Below are positions 51,596 through 62,887 of a stretch of DNA of 64,000 nucleotides, piece by piece. A model generated the notes under the pieces. That model was not told where the DNA came from. It did not search any database and saw only the letters and a list, made by a program, of their open reading frames with translations. The stretch covers positions 1 to 64,000 of the forward strand of contig JAZQSX010000032.1 in NCBI GenBank assembly GCA_045630285.1, given 5' to 3'. This DNA comes from RGIG3009 sp045630285. GTDB taxonomy: Bacteria; Bacillota; Clostridia; Oscillospirales; Acutalibacteraceae. Each line of letters starts with the position of its first letter. The stretch's first letter is position 1. The position numbers were made by a program, and so were the translations under genes.

Positions 51596-52016
51596 TGTTC
51601 TCCAGTTCGTCCAACAGATCACCCATAAAGCCTACGTTGTAGGGCGTGATGATATAGGTGCAGTTGGCGACCTTCTTGATCTGACCGTCGTTGGCATACG
51701 CCACGCCGCTCAGGAAGTCGAGAATGCGGCGAGCCACATCCTTGTTGGAAGATTCCAAATTGAGAACCACCGTGCGCTTGGCGTTCAGGTGGTCAGCGAT
51801 GGTGCTGGCATCGTCAAAGCGCTCCGGCTTCACCAGAACGACCTGCAGCTGTGCCGTAGCGTGGATGTTGACAACCTTGTTGCCTTTGCGTACAGCATCC
51901 TGCTCCGCCGTGTGATCGGAAGAACGGGACATCAGTTCCGTGGTGCCCTCCTCCTGTACTTCGCGCTCGTCTTCCGCATCACCGAGAAGATCCTGCAATT
52001 TTCCGAAAAGACCCAT
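51579..52016 (-). CDS. sepF: Cell division protein SepF
   Basis: Membrane-bound anchor that bundles FtsZ. The 145-residue protein has a short amphipathic N-terminus (MGLFGKLQDLLG), an acidic linker and the SepF core (VVLVKPERFDDASTIADHL, KRTVVLNLE, ILDFLSGVAYA). AGGAGGAAATAACC precedes the ATG. In the conserved yggS-sepF-ylmH-divIVA order. Confidence 0.97.
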   Translation of the reverse strand: MGLFGKLQDLLGDAEDEREVQEEGTTELMSRSSDHTAEQDAVRKGNKVVNIHATAQLQVVLVKPERFDDASTIADHLNAKRTVVLNLESSNKDVARRILDFLSGVAYANDGQIKKVANCTYIITPYNVGFMGDLLDELENNGLYF

Positions 52017-52032
52017 GGTTATTTCCTCCTAC

Positions 52033-52761
52033 TTACTTAATATACTCTCTTGCTCCGAAGATTGCCGAACCGATCCGGACCAGCGTCGATCCTTCACGGA
52101 TAGCTTCCACGTAATCCATTGACATACCCATGGACAAAATCTCCATAGTTATATTATCTACGTTTTTGTCCTTAATGTCAATAAACAGTTTCCTCATTTG
52201 CGAAAAAATTGCACGTTTTTCCGCTTCCGAGGGCAAAATCGGCGGAATTGTCATCAATCCACGCACCCGAATACCCTCAAGCGTCGCCATTTGCTCCAAA
52301 AGCTTTGGCAACTCCTGCACCGAAACGCCGCTTTTGGACTCCTCACCGCCGATGTTTACTTCCACCAGCACATCTACCGATCCCCGGGGCGTTTTCAGCG
52401 CCGCATCGGATATGGCACGTGCCAATCGCTCACTGTCGACCGATTGGATCATATCCACCTCGCCGACGATCCGTTTGACCTTATTCGTCTGCAGGTGGCC
52501 GATCAGATGTGCCTGCACGCCATCCAATTGCAGAGCGTCCCGTTTTTCCAAGAACTCCTGCACCCGGTTCTCGCCGATACAGGTGATACCACACGTCAAA
52601 GCGGCGTTGATACGTTCGGGCGGCACCGTTTTCGTTACCGCCATCAGCGTTACCTCTTCACGGCGACGGCCGGCGGCGAGACACGCCTCCCGGATCTGTT
52701 CTTCGATGCGCTGCAAATTGTCACGGATATAGTCAAACTCACTTGACAAGCTTGCCGTCAT
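52033..52761 (-). CDS. yggS: YggS-family PLP homeostasis protein
   Basis: A 242-residue pyridoxal phosphate-binding protein of the PLPBP/YlmE type that balances PLP and amino-acid pools and has no known catalysis. Lys44 in LMAVTKTVP is the cofactor Lys; GENRVQEFLEK, LIGHLQTNKVK and LSMGMSMDYVEAI are family signatures. GGGAGAGG precedes the ATG, which overlaps the preceding adaptor gene by 23 bases. Confidence 0.96.
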   Translation of the reverse strand: MTASLSSEFDYIRDNLQRIEEQIREACLAAGRRREEVTLMAVTKTVPPERINAALTCGITCIGENRVQEFLEKRDALQLDGVQAHLIGHLQTNKVKRIVGEVDMIQSVDSERLARAISDAALKTPRGSVDVLVEVNIGGEESKSGVSVQELPKLLEQMATLEGIRVRGLMTIPPILPSEAEKRAIFSQMRKLFIDIKDKNVDNITMEILSMGMSMDYVEAIREGSTLVRIGSAIFGAREYIK

Positions 52762-53959
52762 ACAGATCCTCTCCCTTGATCACCATTTTATCATACAGTT
52801 GTGCATAGGATGTATCATCCAGGATTTCACATACTGAAATCTTGTTCTTCTCATCGTGGTACAGCACGTGGACTCGACGAAATGCCAGCACGTTGCCCAC
52901 TTGCACGTAGACACCCGGCTCCTGCTTTTCGTTGAAATGAATCGAATCGTCCGGAATACGGATACCGTTATACTCCTTGATACGGATTTCGATCTGCTCC
53001 ACACGGATCGTGGACAGCTCCTGGCTCATATTCGTGCATTTGAAGATCAGTGCCGCTGTATCGTCGGTATTTTTATTGATCGCCGTCAACGTCATCGGAA
53101 TAGCGTCACCGCTGACAAACGGCATCTTCACCTCCAGCCGACCGCCGATGCTGAGGCCTTCGGCTTTGGACAGCGGCACCGTACACGCCAGAAACCACTC
53201 GTAGTCACCAACGATTTTACCCAGTCCCGTTTGCTCTGCTTCCGGCTGGTAATTGATGACGTTGTTGATATCGTCCACTGTAAGCTTGGTTACGTCATCG
53301 GTAACACACAGCGACTCATAGCCGTCCAAATGACTGATAAAATAACCCGCCGCAGGAGAAGAAACCGTGCCGATCGCCGCCTCAAACGTGCCGGCCAGCT
53401 CCCGTCTTTCCTGCCGTAATGCATTCAGCCGCTCGTCAAAGTTTTTGACGTTGCCGATCGTTAATTGCTTTTTATTAAGCAGCTCCAGCAAGCGAGCGTG
53501 CAGTTTCTCCATTTCTTGGAAATCCGAGGATTGCGCCTCTTCCGCAATGTTCAGCCACACTTCGTTGATCTGGTGCTTGATCGTCGACAGATTCACACGG
53601 TTGGAGGTGCCTTGGGCATTGATCGATTCCAGCGCCTCGATCTCCGCATCCAACAGATTCAACTGCTGCTGGCGCAGGGCATCGTCCTCACTGCGGTAAA
53701 TTTCCGCCAGCGCGCCGTGACGGGATACCCGTCCACCGTTTTGAATGGTGTAGAACAGATGTCCCTCCGGCTTATCCGGAACGACCGTTTCGGTGCGGTA
53801 TACCACGCCCACGGTCTCTACCGTTTGATACCCGGTGGCACGCACGATCGTTTCCGTCTCAAGAGGTGACACTAAAACCAGATAGCTCTGCACCGCAACG
53901 TACACCAGCACCAGCGCCGCTGCGGCAATGTGCAATATTCGTTTAACAACAGGATTCAT
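52739..53959 (-). CDS. HlyD-like membrane-fusion protein
   Basis: A 406-residue protein anchored by one N-terminal membrane helix (about 8-28). The rest is extracytoplasmic: a lipoyl-like half (GHLFYTIQNGGRVSRHGALAE), a long coiled coil with YRSEDDALRQQQLNLLDAEI and further heptads (about 85-205), the return strand (SSPAAGYFISHLDGYE), and beta-rich segments. The layout is that of HlyD-type adaptors, yet no transporter gene is adjacent. It is fixed between miaA and yggS by a 17-base gap and a 23-base overlap. A wall or septum role is possible. Confidence 0.78.
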   Translation of the reverse strand: MNPVVKRILHIAAAALVLVYVAVQSYLVLVSPLETETIVRATGYQTVETVGVVYRTETVVPDKPEGHLFYTIQNGGRVSRHGALAEIYRSEDDALRQQQLNLLDAEIEALESINAQGTSNRVNLSTIKHQINEVWLNIAEEAQSSDFQEMEKLHARLLELLNKKQLTIGNVKNFDERLNALRQERRELAGTFEAAIGTVSSPAAGYFISHLDGYESLCVTDDVTKLTVDDINNVINYQPEAEQTGLGKIVGDYEWFLACTVPLSKAEGLSIGGRLEVKMPFVSGDAIPMTLTAINKNTDDTAALIFKCTNMSQELSTIRVEQIEIRIKEYNGIRIPDDSIHFNEKQEPGVYVQVGNVLAFRRVHVLYHDEKNKISVCEILDDTSYAQLYDKMVIKGEDLYDGKLVK

Positions 53960-53976
53960 ACGTGCCACCTCCTCTT

Positions 53977-54906
53977 TTATAGTGTTTCTCGAATCAACCG
54001 CTCTGCGGCATCGACAAGACCGCCGTCGTCCACGTACAGCGGTGTCAGCCACGGCTCACGCCGAAACCACGACAGCTGTCGCTTGGCGTACCGTCGGCTT
54101 CCCTGCCGAATGGCATCCGCCGCCGTTTCCAGTGAGACTTCACCGTCAAAATACGGATCCAATTCCTTGTAACCGATTGCCTGACGAATGGTATCGGCGT
54201 GCGGCTGAGAACGAAGCCACCTTGCTTCTTGCAGCAAGCCTTGCTCCAGCATCACGGTCACACGTCGGTCGATACGCTCGTACAACACCGCCCGATCACG
54301 GAAATCCAACCGCATACCGCACACCCGATACGGCGACGGTTGACGGCGGGATTCCTCATTCTGCTGTGTGATCGTGCGGCCCGTCGTCCGATAGATTTCA
54401 AGCGCCCGCACGATACGCCCCCGATCATTGGGATGCAGCCGCGCCGCTGTGGCAGGGTCGATCTTTTCCAATTCCTGCAGTAGTATCTCGGTTCCTTCAT
54501 CTTCGGCACGCCGATTCAGCTCTTCCCGCACCGCACGGTCAGCGGGCTGTTCTTCATATTGAAGATTGTCCACGACCGCCTGAATATACAGCCCCGTTCC
54601 ACCACACAGCACGGGCAGCTTGCCCCGACCGTGAACCTCACGGATCGTTTCGTGTGCCGCTTCAGTATAGCGTGCTACGCTGTACGACGCCTCCGGGGGA
54701 AGAAATCCCATCAGATGATGCGGGATCCCTGCCATTTCGTCCACGGTGGGACGTGCGGTACCGACCCGCAAGCCGTCGTAGACCTGCATAGAGTCCGCCG
54801 AGATGACCTCACCGTGAAAGCGTCGGCACAATTCGACAGCCAACGCCGTTTTACCAGAGGCTGTCGGGCCGGCGATTACCACCAGCGGTATCTGACCTAC
54901 CGACAT
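53977..54906 (-). CDS. miaA: tRNA dimethylallyltransferase
   Basis: Adds a dimethylallyl group to A37 of tRNAs reading UNN codons, the substrate later thiolated by MiaB, encoded 5 kb upstream in the same run. The 309-residue protein has the P-loop GPTASGKTALA, SADSMQVYDGLRVGTARP, GGTGLYIQAV and the C-terminal RRYAKRQLSWFRRE. The ATG at 54906 follows AAAGGAGACG. Confidence 0.97.
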   Translation of the reverse strand: MSVGQIPLVVIAGPTASGKTALAVELCRRFHGEVISADSMQVYDGLRVGTARPTVDEMAGIPHHLMGFLPPEASYSVARYTEAAHETIREVHGRGKLPVLCGGTGLYIQAVVDNLQYEEQPADRAVREELNRRAEDEGTEILLQELEKIDPATAARLHPNDRGRIVRALEIYRTTGRTITQQNEESRRQPSPYRVCGMRLDFRDRAVLYERIDRRVTVMLEQGLLQEARWLRSQPHADTIRQAIGYKELDPYFDGEVSLETAADAIRQGSRRYAKRQLSWFRREPWLTPLYVDDGGLVDAAERLIRETL

Positions 54907-54919
54907 GGTCACGTCTCCT

Positions 54920-56815
54920 TTATACAATACGTCCAAACTGCTTTTCGATCTCACGGGCGGTCAACTCAAAGCACACGGGACGGCCGTGAGGGCAGGTGCG
55001 AATATCGTCTTCATACAACACCCGTTCTGCCAACTTCTGCAGCTCCTGCGGCGTGCTTCCGTCGCCGCCCTTGACGGCGGCACGGCACGCCACCGAATGA
55101 TAGATCCAATCCAAACGGGCGGTCGTGACCTCACGACGGCCGCTGAGCAGTCCACCGGCGATCTCACGCAGGCTTTCCGCAATGTCGCCGTCAGCAAGCA
55201 CCATCGGCACCGTGCGGACCAGCAGCGATCCGCCGCCAAATTCCTCTACGTCAAACCCGGCCTCTGCCAACGCATCACCCGCCGTCAAAAGAGCGTCCAG
55301 TTCCTCCCGACTAAGTGCCACCGTCAAAGGTGCGAGCAATAACTGTGCATCACTGTGATCGGCTTTGCGCAATTCGTTATACAAAATCCGCTCGTGAGCG
55401 GCATGCTTGTCAATAAAATATACCGAGCCTCGCCATTCCGCTACAATGTAGGTGTGTAACACCTCACCTACCAGCCGTACCGGCTCGGGGGCCTCCACCA
55501 ACGTCGGTTCCTCCGCCGTCACCACCGTGACGGGCGCTGCCACCTCGGGCAGAGGCGCTTTTTTCTCTTTTTCAGTGATTGGTCGGAAAAACTCCTGCGA
55601 CAGCGGTGCTTCGTCACGCAACACCGCCGTGTTCGTCATCGGGCGGCGCTGCCATAGCGGCGTGGCCGGACGAGGTGCCGTGGCGGGCGGCAACGGCTGC
55701 TTTTCCGACAGCGGTGCCGTGCTGACCGTATGTGCGATCTGCTTGGCGGTCGGTGCCGCCGTACGAGGAACAGCCTCCGGCATCGGCTCACGCACCGGTG
55801 CCGCAAACGTCGCTTGCTTCGGTGCCCCGTCGCCATCCAAGGCGGATTTGACACCGTGATACACTGCGTCAAATACCGGCTTCTCATTCACAAACCGCAC
55901 TTCGATCTTGGCGGGATGCACGTTGGCATCCACCGTTTCGGGCGGCATATCAATATTCATCACACAGGCGGGGAACTTGCCCACCATGACGGCACCTTTA
56001 TACGCCTGCTCCAGCGCCGCCATTGCCGTACGGGTCTTAACATAACGTCCGTTGATAAAGAAATGCTGCATCGTACGATTGGCACGGGCGGCGGTAGCAC
56101 GGCAAATATAGCCGTGCACGTGAATACCTCCCAGCGTATACTCGATCGGGATCAGCGTTTTGGCAAATTCCCTGCCGAGCACCGCACCGATGCAGGAATA
56201 CAGATCGTTGTCGCCCGGGGTCAGCAGTTCTTCCCGTCCCTCACGAATAAAGCGGAAAGAAATTTCAGGGTGCGATAACGCCAGACGATCTACCACACCG
56301 GCGACGGCATTCGCCTCGCCGACGTCTTTTTTGAGAAATTTCATACGTGCAGGGACATTATAAAACAAATCCTGCACACAAATTGTCGAACCACGGGGGC
56401 AACCGGCATCCGTCAGCGAGATCTCCTCACCGCCCTCCAGCCGATAGCACGTACCCGCCAATTCGTCCTCCGTGCGGGTGGTCAGCTCTACACGGGACAC
56501 GGCAGCAATCGACGCCAACGCCTCGCCACGGAATCCAAGCGTACCGATCCGCTCCAGATCCGCTTCCTCACGGATCTTGCTGGTAGCGTGGCGCAAAAAC
56601 GCCGTCGGCACATCCTCACGGGCAAAGCCACAGCCGTTATCCGACACGGATAAAAAGGCGACGCCGCCGTTTTTGATTTCCACCGTGATTGAGGTTGCAC
56701 CGGCATCGATCGCATTTTCAACCAATTCTTTCACGACCGATGAAGGCCGTTCCACCACCTCGCCGGCGGCAATCAGTTCAGCAGTATGCTTGTCCAACAC
56801 CTGTATCTTCGCCAC
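54920..56815 (-). CDS. mutL: DNA mismatch repair protein MutL
   Basis: Couples MutS recognition to strand removal. The 631-residue protein has the GHKL ATPase (ELIAAGEVVERPSSVVKELV, DNGCGF, GFRGEALASI), a Pro-rich linker (about 335-440), and a C-terminal endonuclease-type domain. The metal motif reads DKHAAHERILYNE, where the last Glu of the classical DQHA(X)2E(X)4E is shifted by one; ACRAAVK and CPHGRP are intact. The start is a GTG after AAAGGAGG. Confidence 0.97.
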   Translation of the reverse strand: MAKIQVLDKHTAELIAAGEVVERPSSVVKELVENAIDAGATSITVEIKNGGVAFLSVSDNGCGFAREDVPTAFLRHATSKIREEADLERIGTLGFRGEALASIAAVSRVELTTRTEDELAGTCYRLEGGEEISLTDAGCPRGSTICVQDLFYNVPARMKFLKKDVGEANAVAGVVDRLALSHPEISFRFIREGREELLTPGDNDLYSCIGAVLGREFAKTLIPIEYTLGGIHVHGYICRATAARANRTMQHFFINGRYVKTRTAMAALEQAYKGAVMVGKFPACVMNIDMPPETVDANVHPAKIEVRFVNEKPVFDAVYHGVKSALDGDGAPKQATFAAPVREPMPEAVPRTAAPTAKQIAHTVSTAPLSEKQPLPPATAPRPATPLWQRRPMTNTAVLRDEAPLSQEFFRPITEKEKKAPLPEVAAPVTVVTAEEPTLVEAPEPVRLVGEVLHTYIVAEWRGSVYFIDKHAAHERILYNELRKADHSDAQLLLAPLTVALSREELDALLTAGDALAEAGFDVEEFGGGSLLVRTVPMVLADGDIAESLREIAGGLLSGRREVTTARLDWIYHSVACRAAVKGGDGSTPQELQKLAERVLYEDDIRTCPHGRPVCFELTAREIEKQFGRIV

Positions 56816-56832
56816 GGTGCTTCCTCCTTTCG

Positions 56833-59445
56833 TTAATATGCTTGTGCCTCACGGTTCAGTTCGTACAACACCTGCATTGCTTCAATGGGTGTCAGCACGT
56901 TGACATCCAACTCACGCAAGCGGCGAATCAGATCGTTATCCACCGCCGGCAGCAGCGACAATTGTCCGTCGTCCTCCGATGCCGGTGCCGCACGGTGTAC
57001 CACCGCCGTGCCGGTTTCATTCAACTCCTGTAAGATCTCACGGGCACGGGCCACCACCGCATCCGGCACACCCGCCAGCTTTGCCACCTCAATACCGTAG
57101 CTTTCGTCAGCCGGGCCACGCACAATGCGGCGCAGGAACGTAATATCGTCACCGTGCCGTTTGACTGCAATGCTGTAATTCTTGACGCCGTCTAACTGAT
57201 CCTCCATCACCGTCAACTCGTGATAGTGAGTCGCAAACAGCGTTTTTGCACCCACGCGGCGTGGATCTGCTACGTATTCCAGTACCGCACGTGCAATACT
57301 CATACCGTCAAAGGTCGAGGTGCCACGGCCGATCTCATCAAACACGATAAGGCTGTTCGCTGTTGCGTGCTTGAGAATCGTTGCCACCTCGCTCATTTCC
57401 ACCATAAAGGTCGATTGGCCCGAGGCCAGGTCATCCGAAGCGCCGACACGGGTAAAAATGCTGTCCACAATGCCAATAGTCGCACTTTCTGCCGGCACGA
57501 AGCTGCCGATCTGCGCCATCAGCGTGATCAGCGCCGTCTGGCGCATATACGTGGATTTACCCGCCATATTCGGGCCGGTCAAAATCACCACACGGTTTTG
57601 ATTTTGATCCAACTGAACGTCGTTTGGCACAAACGGTACCTTTTGCAGCGATTCCACCACGGGATGACGACCATTTTTGATGTGGATCGTGCCGCTCATA
57701 TCGATAACGGGGCAGACGTAGTTATTCCGCAACGCCACCTCAGCCAGCGCACACAGGACATCCAACGTTGCTACCGATTCCGCCGTCATCTGAATGCGGG
57801 ACAACTCTGCTGCCACCGCACGGCGCACCTCAGCAAACAACTCGTATTCCAGTGCAATGGAACGGTCCTTCGCACCGAGTACACGGGCTTCCAGCTCTTT
57901 CAGCTCCTGCGTAATATATCGTTCAGCGTTCGCTAGCGTTTGTTTGCGTATGTAGTGCTCCGGCACTTGCTCCGTAAAGCTGCGGGACACCTCGATATAA
58001 TACCCAAACACACGGTTATACCCGACCTTCAGGGTGCGAATACCGGTTTTTTCTTTTTCTTCCGCTTCGATACGGGCAATAATGCCCGTACCGTCGGTCA
58101 TATCCAGACGCAGCTCATCCAGCTCGGCATGGTAACCGGGACGGATAACGCCGCCCTCTTTGACGGTCAGCGGCGGATCGTCAACGATCGCACGACCGAT
58201 CAACGAATAAACGTCCTCCAAGGGGTCGATCCGCTCACGCAGGTCGTTGAGCAGCGTACTCTTGACCCCTTGCAGCCGCTCACGCACCGGAGCCAAACAC
58301 CCAATAGTATGGTGCAAAGACCGCAGTTCCTTCGCATTCACACTGCCGTACACCACACGAGACATAATGCGCTTGAGGTCGTAAACGCCGGACAACAGCT
58401 CCTGCAGCTCCTCACGGCGCATCGGATCGTGCACCAGCTCGTCCACGGCTCCCTGACGGCGCGTGATCTGTGCCGGATGCAACAACGGCTGCTCCACCCA
58501 GGCGTGCATCAAACGAGCACCCATCGACGTCTTCGTCCGATCCAGGACACCCAGCAAGGAGCCCTGCTTCTTGCCGCTGCGCAGCGTTTCGGAGAGCTCC
58601 AAATTGCGGCGTGTAGCGAGATCCAGACGCATATACTGCACGTCGGAATACACATTGAGATAGGCCATACGCTCCAGACCGATCTTCTGCGTCATATACA
58701 AATAATGCAACGTGCAGCCGAGCGCCCGTACTGCCGAGAACTTTTCATCCAGCTCCACATCCCGCAGCGCACCCTTTTGGAAATGCCCCAAAATCGTGGC
58801 TTCAGCGGCACCGTAATCAAAGCTGGCAAGCTCCGCCTGCTCTGGCTGAACCATTAAGCGATCGGTCAAAAACGTGACCGTCACCGCATCGCCCGCAGCA
58901 ACGTCGTTGAGCAACACTTCCCGTGGCGAAAACCGTGACAGCTCGTTGATGAGTCGTGCACGAATATCCGTGCCGGTAAGCTGGCACACGTGAATATCAC
59001 CGGTCGACGTATCCGCAAAGCACAGACCCGCATCGACGAAGCCATCGCTGACGAACACCGTGCACAAATAATTGTTGCGAGTCTCCTCCAGCATACTGCC
59101 TTCGATCACCGTGCCCGGGGTGATGATACGCACGACTTCACGTGTCACAAGCCCCTTGGCGGTTGCAGGGTCCTCCGTCTGCTCGCAGATCGCCACCTTA
59201 TATCCCTTGTTCACAAGGCGGGCAATATACCCCTCGCAGCTGTGGAACGGCACACCGCACATCGGGGCACGCTCCTCCTGTCCGCAATCCCGACCGGTAA
59301 GCACGAGCTCCAGTTCACGGGACGCCACCTTGGCATCCTCGAAAAACATCTCGTAAAAATCACCCAGACGGAAAAACAGAATGCACTGAGGATATTGTTC
59401 CTTGATCGCCAGATACTGTTGCATCATCGGCGTGAGCGGTGCCAT
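56833..59445 (-). CDS. mutS: DNA mismatch repair protein MutS
   Basis: Recognises mispairs. The 870-residue protein has the Phe-X-Glu reading head in GDFYEMFFEDA, the lever and clamp domains, and the ATPase with Walker A TGPNMAGKSTYMRQ, VFDEIGRGTSTFDG and ATHYHEL. The ATG at 59445 is preferred over a GTG at 59454 that lies on the GGGAGAG ribosome binding site. It stands between ylbF and mutL. Confidence 0.98.
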   Translation of the reverse strand: MAPLTPMMQQYLAIKEQYPQCILFFRLGDFYEMFFEDAKVASRELELVLTGRDCGQEERAPMCGVPFHSCEGYIARLVNKGYKVAICEQTEDPATAKGLVTREVVRIITPGTVIEGSMLEETRNNYLCTVFVSDGFVDAGLCFADTSTGDIHVCQLTGTDIRARLINELSRFSPREVLLNDVAAGDAVTVTFLTDRLMVQPEQAELASFDYGAAEATILGHFQKGALRDVELDEKFSAVRALGCTLHYLYMTQKIGLERMAYLNVYSDVQYMRLDLATRRNLELSETLRSGKKQGSLLGVLDRTKTSMGARLMHAWVEQPLLHPAQITRRQGAVDELVHDPMRREELQELLSGVYDLKRIMSRVVYGSVNAKELRSLHHTIGCLAPVRERLQGVKSTLLNDLRERIDPLEDVYSLIGRAIVDDPPLTVKEGGVIRPGYHAELDELRLDMTDGTGIIARIEAEEKEKTGIRTLKVGYNRVFGYYIEVSRSFTEQVPEHYIRKQTLANAERYITQELKELEARVLGAKDRSIALEYELFAEVRRAVAAELSRIQMTAESVATLDVLCALAEVALRNNYVCPVIDMSGTIHIKNGRHPVVESLQKVPFVPNDVQLDQNQNRVVILTGPNMAGKSTYMRQTALITLMAQIGSFVPAESATIGIVDSIFTRVGASDDLASGQSTFMVEMSEVATILKHATANSLIVFDEIGRGTSTFDGMSIARAVLEYVADPRRVGAKTLFATHYHELTVMEDQLDGVKNYSIAVKRHGDDITFLRRIVRGPADESYGIEVAKLAGVPDAVVARAREILQELNETGTAVVHRAAPASEDDGQLSLLPAVDNDLIRRLRELDVNVLTPIEAMQVLYELNREAQAY

Positions 59446-59482
59446 GCCGATCACTCTCCCTGTCTTAACTCAAAAATCCTGA

Positions 59483-59890
59483 TTAGTGGCAGCCGCCGCA
59501 GCTGCTGCAATTGCCGCTGCAGGAATGCTCGTCGTAATCGTCGGGATTGAGACCCTGTGCCGCCATATTAAGGATCGCACCAATAGCGTTAGTCACCTTA
59601 TCCATTTCGGTCTTCGCTTCGTTGTATGCAGCCATCGACTCGTTCGCCATAACCTTGGCGTACACCTCACGGATCTCCACGTTGAGCGCACGAAGCTTTT
59701 CTTCGTCTTGCTCCTCACCCTTGGCAGACTCGGCGTTAATCGCCATACGCTTGAGATTAAACTCACCGATCAGTGCCTGCAGCGCCTCATCCTCATCGGC
59801 ACGGGCCTGCGCCATCTGAACCTTCACAAAACGCTCGTCCTGCTGAAGAGCGTGACCCAATTCCTTTGCCATTTCCAAAATCTGTTCCAT
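59483..59890 (-). CDS. ylbF: YlbF-family regulator with metal-binding tail
   Basis: A 135-residue helical protein of the YlbF/YmcA group; in Bacillus, relatives form the Y-complex that affects RNase Y. The body is a helical bundle (MEQILEMAKELGHALQQDER, EFNLKRMAINAES). The C-terminus CSGNCSSCGGCH adds four Cys and a terminal His, likely for metal or iron-sulfur binding. The ATG at 59890 follows AAGGAGG. It lies 13 bases after miaB. Confidence 0.9.
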   Translation of the reverse strand: MEQILEMAKELGHALQQDERFVKVQMAQARADEDEALQALIGEFNLKRMAINAESAKGEEQDEEKLRALNVEIREVYAKVMANESMAAYNEAKTEMDKVTNAIGAILNMAAQGLNPDDYDEHSCSGNCSSCGGCH

Positions 59891-59903
59891 TATGATATCC
59901 TCC

Positions 59904-61310
<1,407 letters not shown>

Positions 61311-61371
61311 GAATATCCTCCACTATCGCCCCTTGAAACAGCGGTGCGATTGAAATCCGATAATTAGATAT

Positions 61372-61400
61372 ATTATAACAAATTACGCTTCATTATTCAA
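61372..61400 (-). promoter_or_regulatory. Promoter of the miaB-to-rluD gene run
   Basis: On the minus strand TTGAAT (61400-61395) and TATAAT (61377-61372) are 17 bases apart, about 60 bases before the miaB ATG. It is the only clear promoter seen for the following 15.5 kb. Confidence 0.82.
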
Positions 61401-61501
61401 CACTATTTCGCATTCCCAAGAAAAGATTTTGCAAAATATCAAAAAGGTGTTTATTTTTTTCGACAAAAGCAATATAATAAAAAGCATCAGGGGGCGTTAT
61501 C

Positions 61502-62878
61502 ATGAAAAACACCTTTCTTCCGGGTATCAAACGAGTACATTTTGTGGGCATCGGCGGCTCGGGTATGAGCCCGCTTGCCGAGATCCTGCACTCCCAAGGC
61601 TTCGTCATCACCGGCTCGGATGTTAACGAGTCGGATAATCTCGCACGGATGCGTCGCTTGGGCATCACGGTAAAGATGCCGCAGGCGGCAGAAAACATCG
61701 GGGATGCCGAGCTGGTCGTGTACACGGCGGCTGTGGCGCAGGACAATCCTGAGCTTGTCGCCGCCGCAAAACGGGGCATTCCGCTGATGGAGCGTGCCAA
61801 GCTGCTTGGACTGCTGTCCCGTGGTTTCGCTTCCACCGTCGCCGTTGCGGGCACGCACGGAAAAACCACCACCTCGTCGATGGTATCTCAAATTCTGCTG
61901 CAGGCAGGGCGGGATCCGTCAGTATTCATCGGCGGGCGGCTGCCGCTTATCGATGCCAACGGCCGTGCGGGTGAATCGGATGTTTTCGTGTGCGAAGCGT
62001 GCGAGTTCAAGGATCATTACCTCGAAATGACGCCGGCGATCTCGATCATTCTCAACGTGGATGCCGATCATCTGGATTATTTCGGCTCGTTGGAGGGCGT
62101 CATCGCCTCGTTCCGCAACTTTGCCACCCAAACCACCCAAACGCTGATTATCAACGCCGACGATCCCAATACCTGCCGTGCCGTTGAGGGGCTGGATCAC
62201 GCTCGCATCATTCGTTTTGGCCTTTCGGACGATTGTGACTGGCAGGCCCGCAACCCTCACGTCGAGGACGGCGCTTACGGTTGCTACGAGCTGTACCACA
62301 ACGGGGAAAAGCTTGCCGACGTGCGTCTGGGCGTTCCCGGATGGCACAATATTCTCAACTCCCTGGGAGCCGCAGCCGCAGCGTATCTGTGTGGTGCCAC
62401 CGGCGAGGAGATCGCCGACGGGCTTACCGCCTTCCATGGTGCGGGACGCCGCTTTGAATTCCTCGGTACGGTCGGCGGGGTCACCATTGCTGACGATTAC
62501 GCCCACCACCCCACTGAGATCGAAGCAACCGTCAAAGCCGCCAAAGCGATGCCGTACGAACGTGTGTGGGCGATCTTCCAGCCCTTCACCTTCTCCCGCA
62601 CCGCACGGCATCTGGACGAGTTCGCCGAGGCGCTGTCTCTGGCCGACGAGGTGATCGTCAGTGACATTATGGGTTCTCGTGAGACGAACGAATGGAACGT
62701 CTCCTCCGAGCAGATCACCGATCAGATCGACGGGGCGCATTACCTTGCCACCTTTGAGGAGATCAGCCGCTTTGTAGCGGAGCACGCCGCACCCGGCGAC
62801 CTGATCCTGACAATGGGCGGCGGCGACGTATACAAATGCGCTCGCATGATTCGCTCACTGCTTGAAGGCAAAAAATAA
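61502..62878 (+). CDS. murC: UDP-N-acetylmuramate--L-alanine ligase
   Basis: Adds the first amino acid of the peptidoglycan stem peptide. The 458-residue protein has the Rossmann start HFVGIGGSGMSPLAEI, the ATP loop GTHGKTTT (117-124), the central NVDADHLDYF and DDYAHHPTEI. A TATAAT at 61473-61478 with a poor -35 is a possible promoter, divergent from miaB; the ribosome binding site is GGGGG. It is monocistronic, with a terminator at 62888-62914. Confidence 0.97.
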   Translation: MKNTFLPGIKRVHFVGIGGSGMSPLAEILHSQGFVITGSDVNESDNLARMRRLGITVKMPQAAENIGDAELVVYTAAVAQDNPELVAAAKRGIPLMERAKLLGLLSRGFASTVAVAGTHGKTTTSSMVSQILLQAGRDPSVFIGGRLPLIDANGRAGESDVFVCEACEFKDHYLEMTPAISIILNVDADHLDYFGSLEGVIASFRNFATQTTQTLIINADDPNTCRAVEGLDHARIIRFGLSDDCDWQARNPHVEDGAYGCYELYHNGEKLADVRLGVPGWHNILNSLGAAAAAYLCGATGEEIADGLTAFHGAGRRFEFLGTVGGVTIADDYAHHPTEIEATVKAAKAMPYERVWAIFQPFTFSRTARHLDEFAEALSLADEVIVSDIMGSRETNEWNVSSEQITDQIDGAHYLATFEEISRFVAEHAAPGDLILTMGGGDVYKCARMIRSLLEGKK

Positions 62879-62887
62879 TCACATAAA

